A stretch of DNA of 64,000 nt, taken from the NCBI GenBank assembly GCA_030544215.1, contig JARZZO010000016.1:32076001-32140000 (forward strand). Reading direction: 5' to 3'. Source of the DNA: Zantedeschia hybrid cultivar. Taxonomy: Eukaryota; Streptophyta; Magnoliopsida; Alismatales; Araceae. Every line of letters starts with the position of its first letter. Within the stretch, counting starts at the first letter, position 1. Under the pieces are notes generated by a model. That model was not told the origin of the DNA, did not search any database, and saw only the letters and a list, made by a program, of their open reading frames with translations. Below are positions 35,757 to 47,690 of the stretch, one piece after another. A program made the translations under genes and the position numbers.

Positions 35757-36277
35757 CTATGAAAATATATATTTCAAACTCATATGGTGTATAAATACCT
35801 CATATTGAGCTCCATAGAGATAATGCCGCCATATCCTCAAAGCATGTACCACAACAGTCATCTCCAAATCATGAGTGGGGTAATTCTGCTCATGATTCTT
35901 CAATTGTCTTAATGCATAGACCATAACCATGTCAGGTTGCATAAGCACGCATCCGGGCCCTTTTGTGATGTATCAATATATACCACAAGGCTATCAATCA
36001 CATCCGACAAGGTGAGTACCAGATGGTCAACATAATCTTTAATTCTCAGAAATTATGCTCACACTCCTCTGACCAAATAAATTTAACACCCTTGTAGGTC
36101 AACATGGTCATTAGAGTAGCAAGAGTAGAAAAATTCTTCAATGAATCTCCTATAGTAGCCAACCAAGCCAAGAAAACTCCTAATTTCAGCAGCAGTTTTA
36201 GGAGCTTTCTGCTTCATAATAGCCTCCACCTTGGATGGATCCATAGAAACTCCATCTTTAGATATAACGTGTCCCAT
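35757..36277 (-). pseudogene. Gypsy B RNase H region
   Basis: Two readable fragments: an RT-thumb/RNase H junction (GHVISKDGVSMDPSKVEAI, SFLGLVGYYRRFIEEF) and an RNase H stretch (ALRQLKNHEQNYPTHDLEM). Frames are broken between them. Confidence 0.8.
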
Positions 36278-36295
36278 GAATTGGATTTGCTCAAG

Positions 36296-36897
36296 TCAGA
36301 ACTCACATTTGTTGAATTTTACATACAACTGGTAAGCTCTAAAAATCTCCAGCACAATCTTCAGATGTTCCTTGTGTGCCTCCTCACTAGGAGAGTAAAT
36401 CAAGATATCATCAATGAAAACCACGACAAACTGGTCAAGGTACACTTGAAAGATCCTATTCATCAAATCCATGAATGAAGCAGGGGCATGGGTTAGCTCA
36501 AAGGGCATAACCAAGAACTCATAGTGATCGTACCTTATGCAGAAGGCCGTCTTCTGAATATCTTCATCCTTGATTTGCAGCCGATGACAGCTAGATCGAA
36601 GATCAATCTTGGATAAGACCTTTGTTGTTTGAAACTTATCAAACAAGTCATTGATCCTTGCTAAAGGATACTTGTTCTTGATGGTAACCTGATTGTTCTT
36701 GCGATAGTCGATACATAGCCGCAGTAACCCATCTTTTTTTTTAACAAAAAGAACTGGTGCACTCCATGGTGACACACTTGGGCGTATAAAATCTTTTTCC
36801 AGAAGTTCCTAAAGTTACTTTTACAATTCAGCCAACTCAGCAGGCGCCATATGATAAGGTGCCTTAGAAACTGTAGCAATCCCTTGGATAAGATCAA
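36296..36897 (-). pseudogene. Gypsy B reverse transcriptase
   Basis: An ORF of 159 codons covers most of the palm: APVLFVKKKDG, RLCIDYRK, KIDLRSSCHRLQI and the catalytic FIDDILIYS. The N-terminal part lies in a second frame to 36897. Similarity is to Tekay/Del chromoviruses. Gly-to-Glu in the usual VMPFGLT block (here VMPFELT) and other changes suggest decay. Confidence 0.85.
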
Positions 36898-37585
36898 TAC
36901 TAAAATCGATCTCTAATAGGCATTACAGGAGATCATCAGGGAACACATCGGAAAAGTCCCAAATTACCTTGATGTCTTGCACTATCTTGACTATGTCATT
37001 ATCAATCACCACACTAACCAAGAATGCCTTACAACCTTACCTAATTAGCCTCCCCGCTCTTGTTGCAGAAATAAACCTCCTTCCTGACTTGTGCCTCGGA
37101 CATTGAAAATAAAATTCCGCCTATAATAGTCTAACATGGCATTATACTTCTCTAGTAAGTCTATACCCAGTATGACGTCAAAATCTATCATGTGATGATG
37201 TGGGCTTCTATAAACATGTACCTATCCTCCTACTATGGTTAGTCAAGGCTATAGTAGTAAAAGGTCAAATTCTCCATAACCTAGCAAATCTCTGGGTGGC
37301 ACATAATCCCTTCTCTAGTTGGCTTTCCTCTTTAAAAGAATGAGATCAATCCTCTTTTCTAAGCCTAATAGTTAGAACCAATGAAGCGTACAGTCTATAA
37401 TTACATACTCAACTATCCTAGCTATATATTGAAATCCAATAAGGCCTAATTAGTCTTTGAACCTTAAATTTCAAACTTGCGCTTACCTATCTTGTCCTAG
37501 CCATACTATCCTATCCACACTCTTAAAATCAATTGGTATGGCTTAACATTAGATGGTAATGGCTAATGTTTTCTCATGATTCATA
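36898..37585 (-). pseudogene. Gypsy B protease remnant; gag absent
   Basis: A DFDVILGIDLLEKYN-like protease end is readable around 37120-37200 on the - strand. Between it and the primer site there are only about 400 bases, with no gag, so gag and most of the protease are deleted. Confidence 0.65.
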
Positions 37586-37599
37586 TGCTCTGATACCAC
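37586..37599 (-). promoter_or_regulatory. Gypsy B primer-binding site
   Basis: TGGTATCAGAGC on the - strand, matching the initiator methionine tRNA, next to the 5' LTR start. Confidence 0.85.
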
Positions 37600-37601
37600 A
37601 T

Positions 37602-38161
37602 TATTACGCTCCTGATTTGGTTCAGTCATTTAGACTAACTTTAGATTCAAGTTATGTAACTATGGAACTAAATATACAAATCGGATACGAATGATGAGAG
37701 ACAATTAACCAAAATAATAAACATGCCATATATCATCAAATATTCTAAACATTCAATTACATTACTATAACCACGATTCTCAAATTACATCAAATATATG
37801 TCTCTCAACTCATTAAAGAAAAGGAAAAGCACATATCTCTCACAACCCTATTACATCAATCTACTAAAATAGAAAATTAAATTTAAACTGGATAAACTTC
37901 TCTAAAGTCCTAATAAAATCCTCAAGGTAGATCCTTAGAGTTCGTCAACACAAAGTTGTGGATAAATTTTCAAATGAATTGGACAAGTGTTCACGGAGTT
38001 ATAGTTGATCAAAGTTCTCCCAAAATTTTGAACTGTCATACGTATGGGTAGACTGCATAGGTTGAAAATATATTTATGAAATAAATAGTAACAAAATTCA
38101 AAAAAATATAAAATTTGATTAGCGCAAAGTACACATTCAGAAAAAGCTTTGGTCAAAATGT
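37602..38161 (-). repeat. Gypsy B 5' LTR, part 1
   Basis: Begins TATTACGCTCCTGATT, against TGTTACGCCCCTGATC in the 3' LTR, and is interrupted by copia B. Confidence 0.85.
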
Positions 38162-39714
38162 TGTTGGATTCTCGCGTCTCTCCAGATCGCAAAACGCAGC
38201 GAAAATAAATAATTTAAATCGGCGATCCGTTTTCCATTTCGACAATACAAAATCGATAATCGGATTGTCGATTCTTACCGAGTGCGGATTCGAATCCGCA
38301 ACCGTTTGGTTCGTCGGTGTGACACCGCAAGCCGCGCAAGCGCCCGGCCTCTAGAATAGTCCACACGATCCTCCTCGCGGTGGATATCCTTACGTTTCCT
38401 CATTCTTCGCAGCCCACAAAGCCTCCGCCGTTCACTGCAACGATCACCGAAATGCGCGGTCGATTTCCCGTCAGACGGGAGTCGGAGAAGCGGTAGAGCA
38501 GACCCGGAGATTAGCACTGGCCTGGGGCGCCAGAGAGAGAGAGGAAGAGAGAAGGGGGCGGCTAGGGTTAGTATCAGCCTAGCCTGCTCACCCCATTTAC
38601 TACATTTTATACTAACTGCGCGATTTTTCATAAAAACCCCCGGTTAATATAAAACCCACTTATTTATCTATCGCCTTGAGAATCATTTGCGTGTGACCCT
38701 CTAGGCCCCAAAACTAGTCTGGTTAATTGCCCAATAAGCCCAGTGACTCCTCACTAGCCTGATTAATCAATTAATAACTCATATTAATTAATTAATCAAT
38801 CGAATTAACGTTGCACATTGAATTCGATCGGGCCTCTAATCACGTTTGATGCCAAGCAACATCGCATGAACCCGAAAGGTATTGGGTTTAAGTAACCCAC
38901 TCTTGGAACCTTTTCGCCGACAGTTACCGCATAGATATAATCATTTATTCATACAATGCTCTTGAGTCAACTCAGGGTATGGTGTACTGTCAAACCCTAA
39001 CCGGTTGACTAACTTGGATTGGATGCTGCCGTATAATATCGAAAAAAACTTTTCTCGATATTATCGTCCGCCCTGGCCAGGGACTTCTGCGCATCCTTCC
39101 TAGAACATTCTCTCTCTTAGTACCGAGAGCGAATGATTCCTTATTGACACTCAATTTTCTTCGACAACATTCTGCTGTACCCGATCCTTGGCTGTTTAGA
39201 ATCTCGTGGATAGAGATTCATAAACCAAGGACAAATCACATAAGTTTATCGACAAGGTGTCCTTCATGTCTTAGGTCCGAGGACCATCCACGCAACTGCG
39301 ACAAATAGAATCAAGCTAGCTGACAGTGAGGTACTTTACCATCCAGCGATTCAGTCGGATCAGTTCAATGAACTCATTCTCTAATGAGCACCTACAGATT
39401 CACCTGAGTGTTTCCACACAAGTGACTATGAGATCAGTCACCCTCATCTTATGAGCGGGAGTAATCTATACTAGTCTAATCGGATATCTGATGTCCTCGG
39501 ATATCCTCCGACTCGGAACTATTAAGAATATGTGTTTAAGTAGTGAGTCTCATTATTATGATCTCATCATAATCTGATCACTATCTCACACATTCATGGA
39601 CTTCATTATGGGATGAAGATTAAAACGATTTATACATAATGAATATGTCCATTATATTAATAAATGAACGAGATTACAAAGTCATATTGGCTTATAAGCT
39701 ACCTAAGACTAACA
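38162..39714 (-). repeat. Copia B 3' LTR
   Basis: 1553 bp, from TGTTGGATTCTCGCG to GACTAACA, followed by the polypurine complement ATCTCCCACTTGG. Confidence 0.9.
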
Positions 39715-39732
39715 ATCTCCCACTTGGACTAA

Positions 39733-41346
39733 AGCCAATCACTTTTATGCACTAAACCTGTAGACTCTAGGTAACTCTCAAACACATTTTGAGCCAACAG
39801 CTTTGTCAGTAGATCTACTACATAGTCGACAGATGGAACTCTTTCCACCACTACATATTATCTGGAAATGTCTCCGATTAGACGAAAGCGCCTCAGAATA
39901 TGCTTCGATTTCTGATGAGACCGCAGCTCTTTCGCTTGTGCAATAGCTCCATTGTTGTCGCACAACAGCAGAACTGGTTCAAAGATGCTGGGAACTTCAC
40001 CGAGGTCGGTGATGAATTTCTTCAACCACACTGCTTCCTTGGTGGCTTCAGCTGCAACAATGTACTCAGCTTCAGTCGTCGAATATGTAGTGGTTGCTTA
40101 CTTGGAACTCTTCCAGAACACTGCGCCTCTGTTTAAAGTAAACACAAATCAAGATGTAGACTTACTATCATTTAGATCAGACTGGAAACTCGAGTCAGTA
40201 AAGCCTCGCAGTTTCAAGTTAACTCCTCTATAGATAAGAAACATATCCTTAATTCTTCTTAAATACTTAAGGATACATTTTAGTGTCTTCCAGTGCTCTT
40301 CGCCTGGATCAGCCTGAAATCTGCTAGTAACACTCAGAGCATATGCAACATCAGGCCGTGTACACAGCATGGCATACATGATAGATCCTATGGCAGAAGC
40401 ATAGGGTACTCTATCCATAAATACCCTCTCATTTGGAGTCTTAGGAGACTACTCCTTTGAGAGATTAATTCCATGTCTCATCAGTATGAGACCTCTCTTG
40501 GAATTTTCCATGTCAAACCTTCTGACAATGGTATCTATACAAGGATTGGGTCATTCCAAGCATCCTCTTTGATCTATCTCTATAGATCCGTATTTCCAAT
40601 ACGTAGGATGCTTCTCCCAAATTCTTCATGGAGAAGTTTTTCGACAGCTAGATCTTTACCGATGACATCATAGCTACGTCATTCCCAATGAGTAGTTTGT
40701 CATCTACGTAAAAAACTATGAAAGTGATTGCACACCCACTGGTCTTCTTGTACACGTAAGGCTCATCTTCATTCTTAATGAAGTCATAAGACTTAACAAC
40801 AAATCTTATGTTCCAGCTCCGGGAAGCTTGCTTCAGTCCATAAATGGACCTCTGAAGCTTGCACACTTTATCTGGAGATTCCATAGATGTGAAACCTTCT
40901 GGTTATATTATATACACCTCTTCCTCAAGGTTATCGTTGAGGAAGGTAATCTTCACATCCATTAGCCAGATTTTGTAATTGAAATGTGCAGCTATGGCGA
41001 GTATAACTATGATCGACTTTATCATGGCAACTGGTGAGAAAGTCTCATCATAGTCAATTCCTTGCCTTTGACGATATCCCTTTGCCACCAACCTTGCCTT
41101 ATAAGTGTTGATCCGTTCATCAGCACCAATCTTTCTCTTAAAGATCTACTTGCATTCAATGGGTACAATACCCTCGGGCAAGTCCTCCAAGTTCCAAACT
41201 TGGTTGATGTACATGGACTGAATTTCTGAGTTCACGGCTTCTCGCCATTTCCCGGCTTCTGGGCCTTCTGTGGCCTCCTGGTAGGTTTTAGGATCATCAT
41301 CCTCATTATATTCTACCTTAGACTCTCCTTCAGCGATATGTCCCAC
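39733..41346 (-). pseudogene. Copia B RT and RNase H
   Basis: Readable in several frames. RT pieces include VWNLEDLPEGIVP, YDETFSPVAMIKS and LMDVKITFLND; the catalytic box reads YVDDKLLIGND. RNase H pieces (YTDSS-like FTDSS and flanking) follow and then decay. At least four stops or shifts. Confidence 0.8.
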
Positions 41347-41411
41347 ATATCATTCGGCAGTCTAGGTACTCTACCAGATCTACGAGGCTCATCTGTGTGT
41401 ACCTGAACAGA

Positions 41412-42680
41412 TTAAGGAACTGATATCTCATCCGATGATATTGCAGCTGTTTGAGGATCTGGAACATTTTCTAGTACTATTTTACTCCCACTGTCCTCAT
41501 GGAAAAGGCATTCCTCTTCCAAGACGACAACTTTTCTGGCGACAAACACCTTTTGTTCACCAAGATGGTAAAAGTAGTATCTAAAGGTTTCCTTTGGATA
41601 TCCCACAAACCTGCATTTATCAGTTCGTGATTCCAGCTTGTCTGTATCATACCTCTTTACATGAGCAGGACAACCCCAAACTTTAACATGTTTAAATTCT
41701 GGTTTTCTACCTTTCCATATCTCATATGGAGTAGAGCTCACAGACTTGCTAAGTACTTTGTTTAGAAGGTATGTTGCTGACTCTAGAGCATATCCCCAGA
41801 GGGACACTGGTAAATCCGAAAAGCTCATCATGAAACGCACCATGTCTAATAAGGTGCGATTCCTCTTTTCAGATACACCATTCATTTGTAGTGTATATGG
41901 AGGGGTCAATTGAGAAAGGATATCATTATCCTTTAAAAATTGTGTGAAATTAGTACTCAAGTATTCTCCTCTCCGATCTGATCGAAGAGCTTTAATACTC
42001 TTTCCTAACTGCTTCTCTACCTCATTCTTGAACTCCTTGAACTTCTCAGGTTTCGACTTGTACTTCATTAAGTACACATAGCCAAATCTTGAGAAGTCGT
42101 TGGTGAACGTGATGAAGTACGAGAAGCCACCTTTGGCTTGGGTGGACATGGGACAACATACATTTGAATGTATTAATCTCATAATGTCCTTGGCACGTTC
42201 TCCATGTCTAGTAAATGGAGATTTTGCCATCTTTCCCATAAGACATGACTCACATGTCGCAAACGATTCATAATCAAATGCATTCAAATATACATATTTG
42301 TACAACTTTTGCAACCTTCTTTCACCAATATACCCAAGTCTACAATGCCACATGTAGGCTTGGTTCACACAATTCTTGCTCTTCTTAAGAGCATTATCAA
42401 TGTGAAGATTGTAATAAGAAACATATAAAAGATATAGACAGTTGACTAAAGATGCCGAAGCTATTGATCTATTACCATAATAAATCGAATAATTTCTATT
42501 CTCAATAGACAACCTATATCCTATCTTGTCTAAACAAGGTATTGATATGATGTTCTTTATTATGTTAGGAACATAACAACAATCTTCTAATGATAAGATG
42601 TCTCCCGATGGAAGTCTAAGGTTTGCTGTCCCTATAGCAACTGTGGCAACTTTTGCGCCGTTTCCTAACCTCAATTCCAC
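41412..42680 (-). pseudogene. Copia B pre-integrase and integrase
   Basis: The longest copia ORF in the window (422 codons). It starts in the protease tail (LRLGNGAKV), then YVPNIIKNI, the zinc finger (WHCRLGYIGE, CESCLMGK) and the core. The first catalytic position is Asn (HSNVCCP, usually HSDVCGP). The second Asp (RSDRRGEY) and the Glu (NGVSEKRN) remain. It ends before RT at a stop. The frame is long but the enzyme should be inactive. Confidence 0.85.
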
Positions 42681-42700
42681 CTCTCCTGTTCTCTGGAATG

Positions 42701-43173
42701 TTCAACAATACATTAAGTGCTAAACCGATGCACTGTAGCAATCGGTCGACCGACCTCTCATACCGGTCAACTGATTTTGGCCAGAGCAGGCTGAAACATA
42801 AGATTTTCAATAGTTTATGATTCCTTATTTAAATCTAATAATTTCCAATCAAACCCAATGATGTTCTTAACATATTTAGACTTTGAAAACCTTGAAAAGA
42901 ATCAATTCTTTTTATAGTATGAATTATTCATATGATGGGTTATCATATCCTACCTCAAGAACATGAATAATCAATCTCAAATCCTAGCATCTCTTGCTGT
43001 ACCCACATTTTTCCCCCATCTAAGCTTATTCCCTCGTCCTCAAAGCTTTTAGGAAGACAATTTACCTATTAGAATAAAATTTCAAGAGAATTATTCACGA
43101 AATAACTCTCTTTATTCTCAAAAGAACAGTATTACTTAGCCTAGAGTTGAAGGAGAGTAAAAGTGAGATTATG
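42701..43173 (-). repeat. Gypsy B 5' LTR, part 2
   Basis: Resumes with ATTAAGTGCTAAACC, matching the 3' LTR near 33305, and runs to copia C at GAGATTATG. Confidence 0.8.
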
Positions 43174-44756
43174 CGTTGGGATCCGGGCAGGGTGCAACAA
43201 ACGCAGTGGAAGCATCAATAAAATCCTACTCGAAGCCCTCTGATCCAATTCGGAACGAAAAACAATAAACCGAATTACAAACGGGATGATCAAATCACTG
43301 TGCGCATATTCGAATCCACTTCTGTCTCGGTTCCGTCGAGGCGATGCCGCGAGCCGCACAAGCGTCCCACCTCCAATGGTATCCATGCGATCCTCTGCGG
43401 TGGTTCGTTCTCACTCTCTCGTCCGTATCAGCTCACTCGCTGAAGATCCGTCGCCGCAACGATGTCTGAAAACCCGCAGATGAGAATTCCTGACTTTCGG
43501 GAATCGCGTGCGGCGGAAACGGAGACTGTCCCGGCACCTCGAACGGGGCGCCTAAAGGAGGAGGAGAGAGAAAGGGGGGACGACCAGCATAGGGAAAACC
43601 TGGAGCTTGGCCCATAGTTTCTCAACAACACGTATATATATTAAGTCGATGCGACTTTTTACAAAAGTCTACGACTTAATATAAATTTGACATAAACACC
43701 ACCGATTGATAATCTATTTGCGTGTGACCCTCTAGGCCCATTAACCAATCCGATTTTTAGCCCGTTAAGTCCAATAACTAGTTATTGACTTATTGTAATT
43801 AATTAATATCAAGATATTAACTAATTACTTAACCGAATTAACATCTCATGTAAATTCGGTCGGACTTCCGATCAAGTTGGGTACCAAGCAACACCGCATG
43901 ATCTCAGAAGATAATGGGGTTCAACAACTCACTTATGGAACCTGTCCGTCCACAGTTACCGCGTGGCTATAATCCTTCTTTCGCATAATGCTCTCGAGTT
44001 AACCTAAGGTATGGTCAACTGTCAAACCCTAGATAGTCAACTCACTTGAATCAGACTCCGCTGTACAATATCCGAAAACATCTTTTTTGATATTGTTTCT
44101 GCTCTGGCCAGAGACTCCTGCGGATCTATTTTAGAGCAATCTCTCTCCAATTACCTGAGAACGAACGATCCTTTATTGAACATACAATCACATTCTAAGG
44201 TCTTCCGTTGGACGCGATTCTTGACTATTAGAGATCCTATCGATAGGGATTCATAGGTCAAGGTCAAAGTCCAGAAGTCCACCGACAAGGTGTTTTTGGT
44301 GTCTTAAGTCCAAAGATCAACCACGCCACTGTGACGATGAATCAAGCTAATTGACAGTCATGTAAATTACCATTCTGCGATTCATGTTGGATCAGTTTAG
44401 TGAACTCATTCCCCAATGAGAACCTACAGGTTTACCATTGTGTCTCCACACAAGTGACTAACGAGATTAGTCACCCTCATCATATGAGCTGGAATAACCT
44501 ATACTAGTCTTACCGGATGTTTGATGTCCTTCTTAAACATCCTACGACTAGGAACAATTAAGAATATGTATTTATAAGTCATCAGTCTCATTATTATGAT
44601 CTCATCATAATCGGATGACTATTGCACATATTCATGGACTTCATTATGCACAATTACAAATATGCCAATCTACATAATGAATTTAATGTCATTTATTAGT
44701 GAACCAGATTGAAATAGGTGCCTTATGATTGGCTTAGAGGGCACCTATATTCATCA
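43174..44756 (-). repeat. Copia C 3' LTR
   Basis: 1583 bp, ends TATTCATCA, followed by ATCTCCCACTTGG (polypurine tract complement, 44757-44769). Confidence 0.9.
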
Positions 44757-44769
44757 ATCTCCCACTTGG

Positions 44770-47690
44770 ACTCAAGCCAATCTCCTTCGCATTTGATCTT
44801 CATCAAATCTAAGTGATGCTCACATAAAGTCTGTGACTAAGACTTGGTCAGAGATCTGCTAAATTATCTATAGATAGAATATTTTCCATTACATTACTTT
44901 CTTTTAATCTTATATCTCTAAACTTGTGAAAGAGCCTCAGAATGTTCTGCAACTTCTGATGAGACTATGGCTCGACCACAAAATTGATCGCTCCCATTGC
45001 TGTCCTACAACAGCGAGACTTTATCAGAGACCTTTAAGAACTATATCTAGTTTAAAGTTGAATTCTTTCATCCGTATTATTCTATTAATAGTATCACTTG
45101 TTTATGTCGTCATCTTAATATCGAGTTCTAGGTTGGAATGCTTCCAATCTATTTCTTTCTTATTAGAAAGTTAAACCCATGATTTGACTTGAAATTTGAG
45201 TTAGTGTGACCTCATAGTTTCAAATCATCTTCTCTATATACATGAGTGCATCCTTAGCACTTCTTAGTGCTTAGTGATGTGTTTCACTCCTTCTATCAAG
45301 GTTTCCCTGTGTATTCTTTAAGGACCTTTTTCCTTAAAGAAATAAATTCCATATTTCAACAATTGTATTAAGAAATTTATGTCAAACATTTTGACATACA
45401 TGTCAATGTAATATCGCCACCAATCTATCTTAATAGATTCGTACCTCTAACACGTGGAATGTTATAACCAAACATATTATAGAGGAAAACATGATTAATA
45501 ATATTTTTACTGATAGTAACATCCTGATGTCATTCTCAATAACGTTGATGTTATTATCACAAAGCATTACTAAAGCGACCGTACTCCCATTGTCCCCTCT
45601 GAACACACACAGTCCGTGATCATTATTAATGATCACGTAATATTTGACCATTAAGTCAAAAACTCTTATTACAACTTTGGGAAACTTTTGTTTGATTCAA
45701 ATAGATTTTTGAAATCATCACTTGCTTCTTGCATATTTTAAAAGCTTTAAAGGTGTATCATATATATCTTTTCCTCAATCACATTGAGAGAATGCTTTTA
45801 ATATCCAACTGCCATCTAATAATCATTATGATGGGCAGTACTGGCAAGTAGAATTCTAATAAACTTATTAATGATAACCACTGAAAAAAACTTGTCTAAG
45901 TCAGCATTTTGACGTTGACTATTTTCTTCAGTTTACCATATAAGTTTTAAGTAGTCCATTTATGCTAATCTTCATTCTGAAGATTTTGCTTCTTTAGGTA
46001 CAATATCCTCTAGCAATACTATGAAGTTCTGAACTCAATAGTAGTTATGGAATATGGCTTAGAATTCATAACTTCTTGCCAATCTTAAAGTTATAATGAC
46101 AGAGAACATCATCATAGATTTTAGATCATAATTTATATCTTTGAGCTCCTCTCATTATGCTAATTTGATATGTCAAACATATCCTTCTAGTCACTGAGAG
46201 AATCTCAAAAAATCTATGAAGCTCTCTAATGTGTGTTATAAGTGATTCTCAACATATCATGTTTATTTATAATTCACATCTCATATGAATTATTTTATTT
46301 TTATATCTTATATGGATACACACTGACTCATTTGGAACCATCTGTAAAGTAAGAACATCTAATATTCATACTCATATTTACGAGGATATAAAAATTAGGC
46401 AAATCTTATTATAAATAGCACTATATCCAATAAAGTGTTATTCCTCAATATATCATATTGTAATGATATGTAATGAGGATTAAGAAGATACCTTTATCAT
46501 TTTAATGATATGAGTGAATCATATACTCAAGTATAAATTTCCTTGATTAAATCAAAGAATTCAAATACTCTTTATATTACTCACTTCATCTTGATCTTCT
46601 ACCTTAATCTCTCAGATGCATTCGACTTGTACTTCAGTAAGTATATACAGTCGAATCTTTCTAAGAGTAAACTATTAAGGTAAGTCAATAGAAATGATTA
46701 TCTTTGGCCTTAAGAAGATATTGAGCTATTTATATCAATATATATTAGCACCAATAATTTCTTATTGCATAACTTTGTGTACAATGCCATAGACAATCAT
46801 GATTCATACAGTTCATTTCTATAGGAGACTTGTGAACATTCATCACATGAGATGTCACATCAAGAATCTATAGTGTATTGACTGATTTTAAAATTTTATC
46901 GAACAACTATTGTTCCTTCTTAGTCATTGTTATTCACTTTTATAATTCTTGATATCTTAAGGAACTAAATAACAATTATTCAGTTTCATATTAGACTCGT
47001 ATAGATATACAAAGATTTATTATATGACAGTAACATATGCCTATCTTGAACAATTATTGAGTCTAACTCTATATTTATATTTTCTCGATTTTCTTTTACT
47101 TGTCTAAGTCTGCATACTATCGCAGATCTGATAATCATTTCTAATATCTCATATTGGAGACGCTAATTCTCCAATAGATATGAAAAACGTTGATAATAAG
47201 AATATTTGAAACTTCTTTCAAGTTTCATATTCGTTTTGCCTTCACTAATATCCTTATATTGGTTGCAGTGGAAGAATTACTACCTCTCTCTTCTAGTTGA
47301 CTTGCCTTTATCCTTTTCAGGTGTGGGTTCGACCGTTTAAAATCTTACCACTTGCCTTTCTCAAAGACACATCATGAATACCTCTTCATCTTGGTCTATT
47401 CAAGTAAGAGATTTTATGACAATTATTGCCTTTCAAAAAGGCATATTATGAATAGCTCTTCTCCTTGGTTTATTCAAGAGAATTCATGATATTTGATTAG
47501 TGATTTTCACTTAGCCCGGAAGATATTCTTCAGAGTTTTTCTAGTCAATATCAATCTGAGAAGTATTGGCATCCAATATGCCAAAATCTCGAATTAATAG
47601 ACGACATTTTAGTAAATGAAGGAAATAACGTGATTTAAGCAGATAGTTCTTATAATTTAATTGTGATTTTTTATCTTGAATTATTTCTCA
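44770..47690 (-). pseudogene. Copia C gag-pol remnants
   Basis: Scattered homology on the - strand: RT near 45740-45930 (a DYDETFS-like stretch of the RT region, then EEKIYMI-like), integrase near 46530-46750 (SRFDCIYLLKYKS), and the gag start near 47560-47600 (RGILDAN-like). Many stops and indels. Short ORFs such as 45430-45651 are not meaningful. Confidence 0.65.

Larger units (their letters stand above)
38162..42700 (-). mobile_element. Copia B: 5'-truncated copia inside gypsy B LTR
   Basis: A 3' LTR (38162-39714) is followed by RNase H, RT and integrase on the - strand. The element then stops within the protease region near 42690. Gag, leader and 5' LTR are missing, as are about 60 bases of gypsy B's LTR that should lie at the junction. 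A deletion removed all of them together. The LTR end TGTTAGTCTTAGGT and the coding sequence are closest to copia E. Confidence 0.85.
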
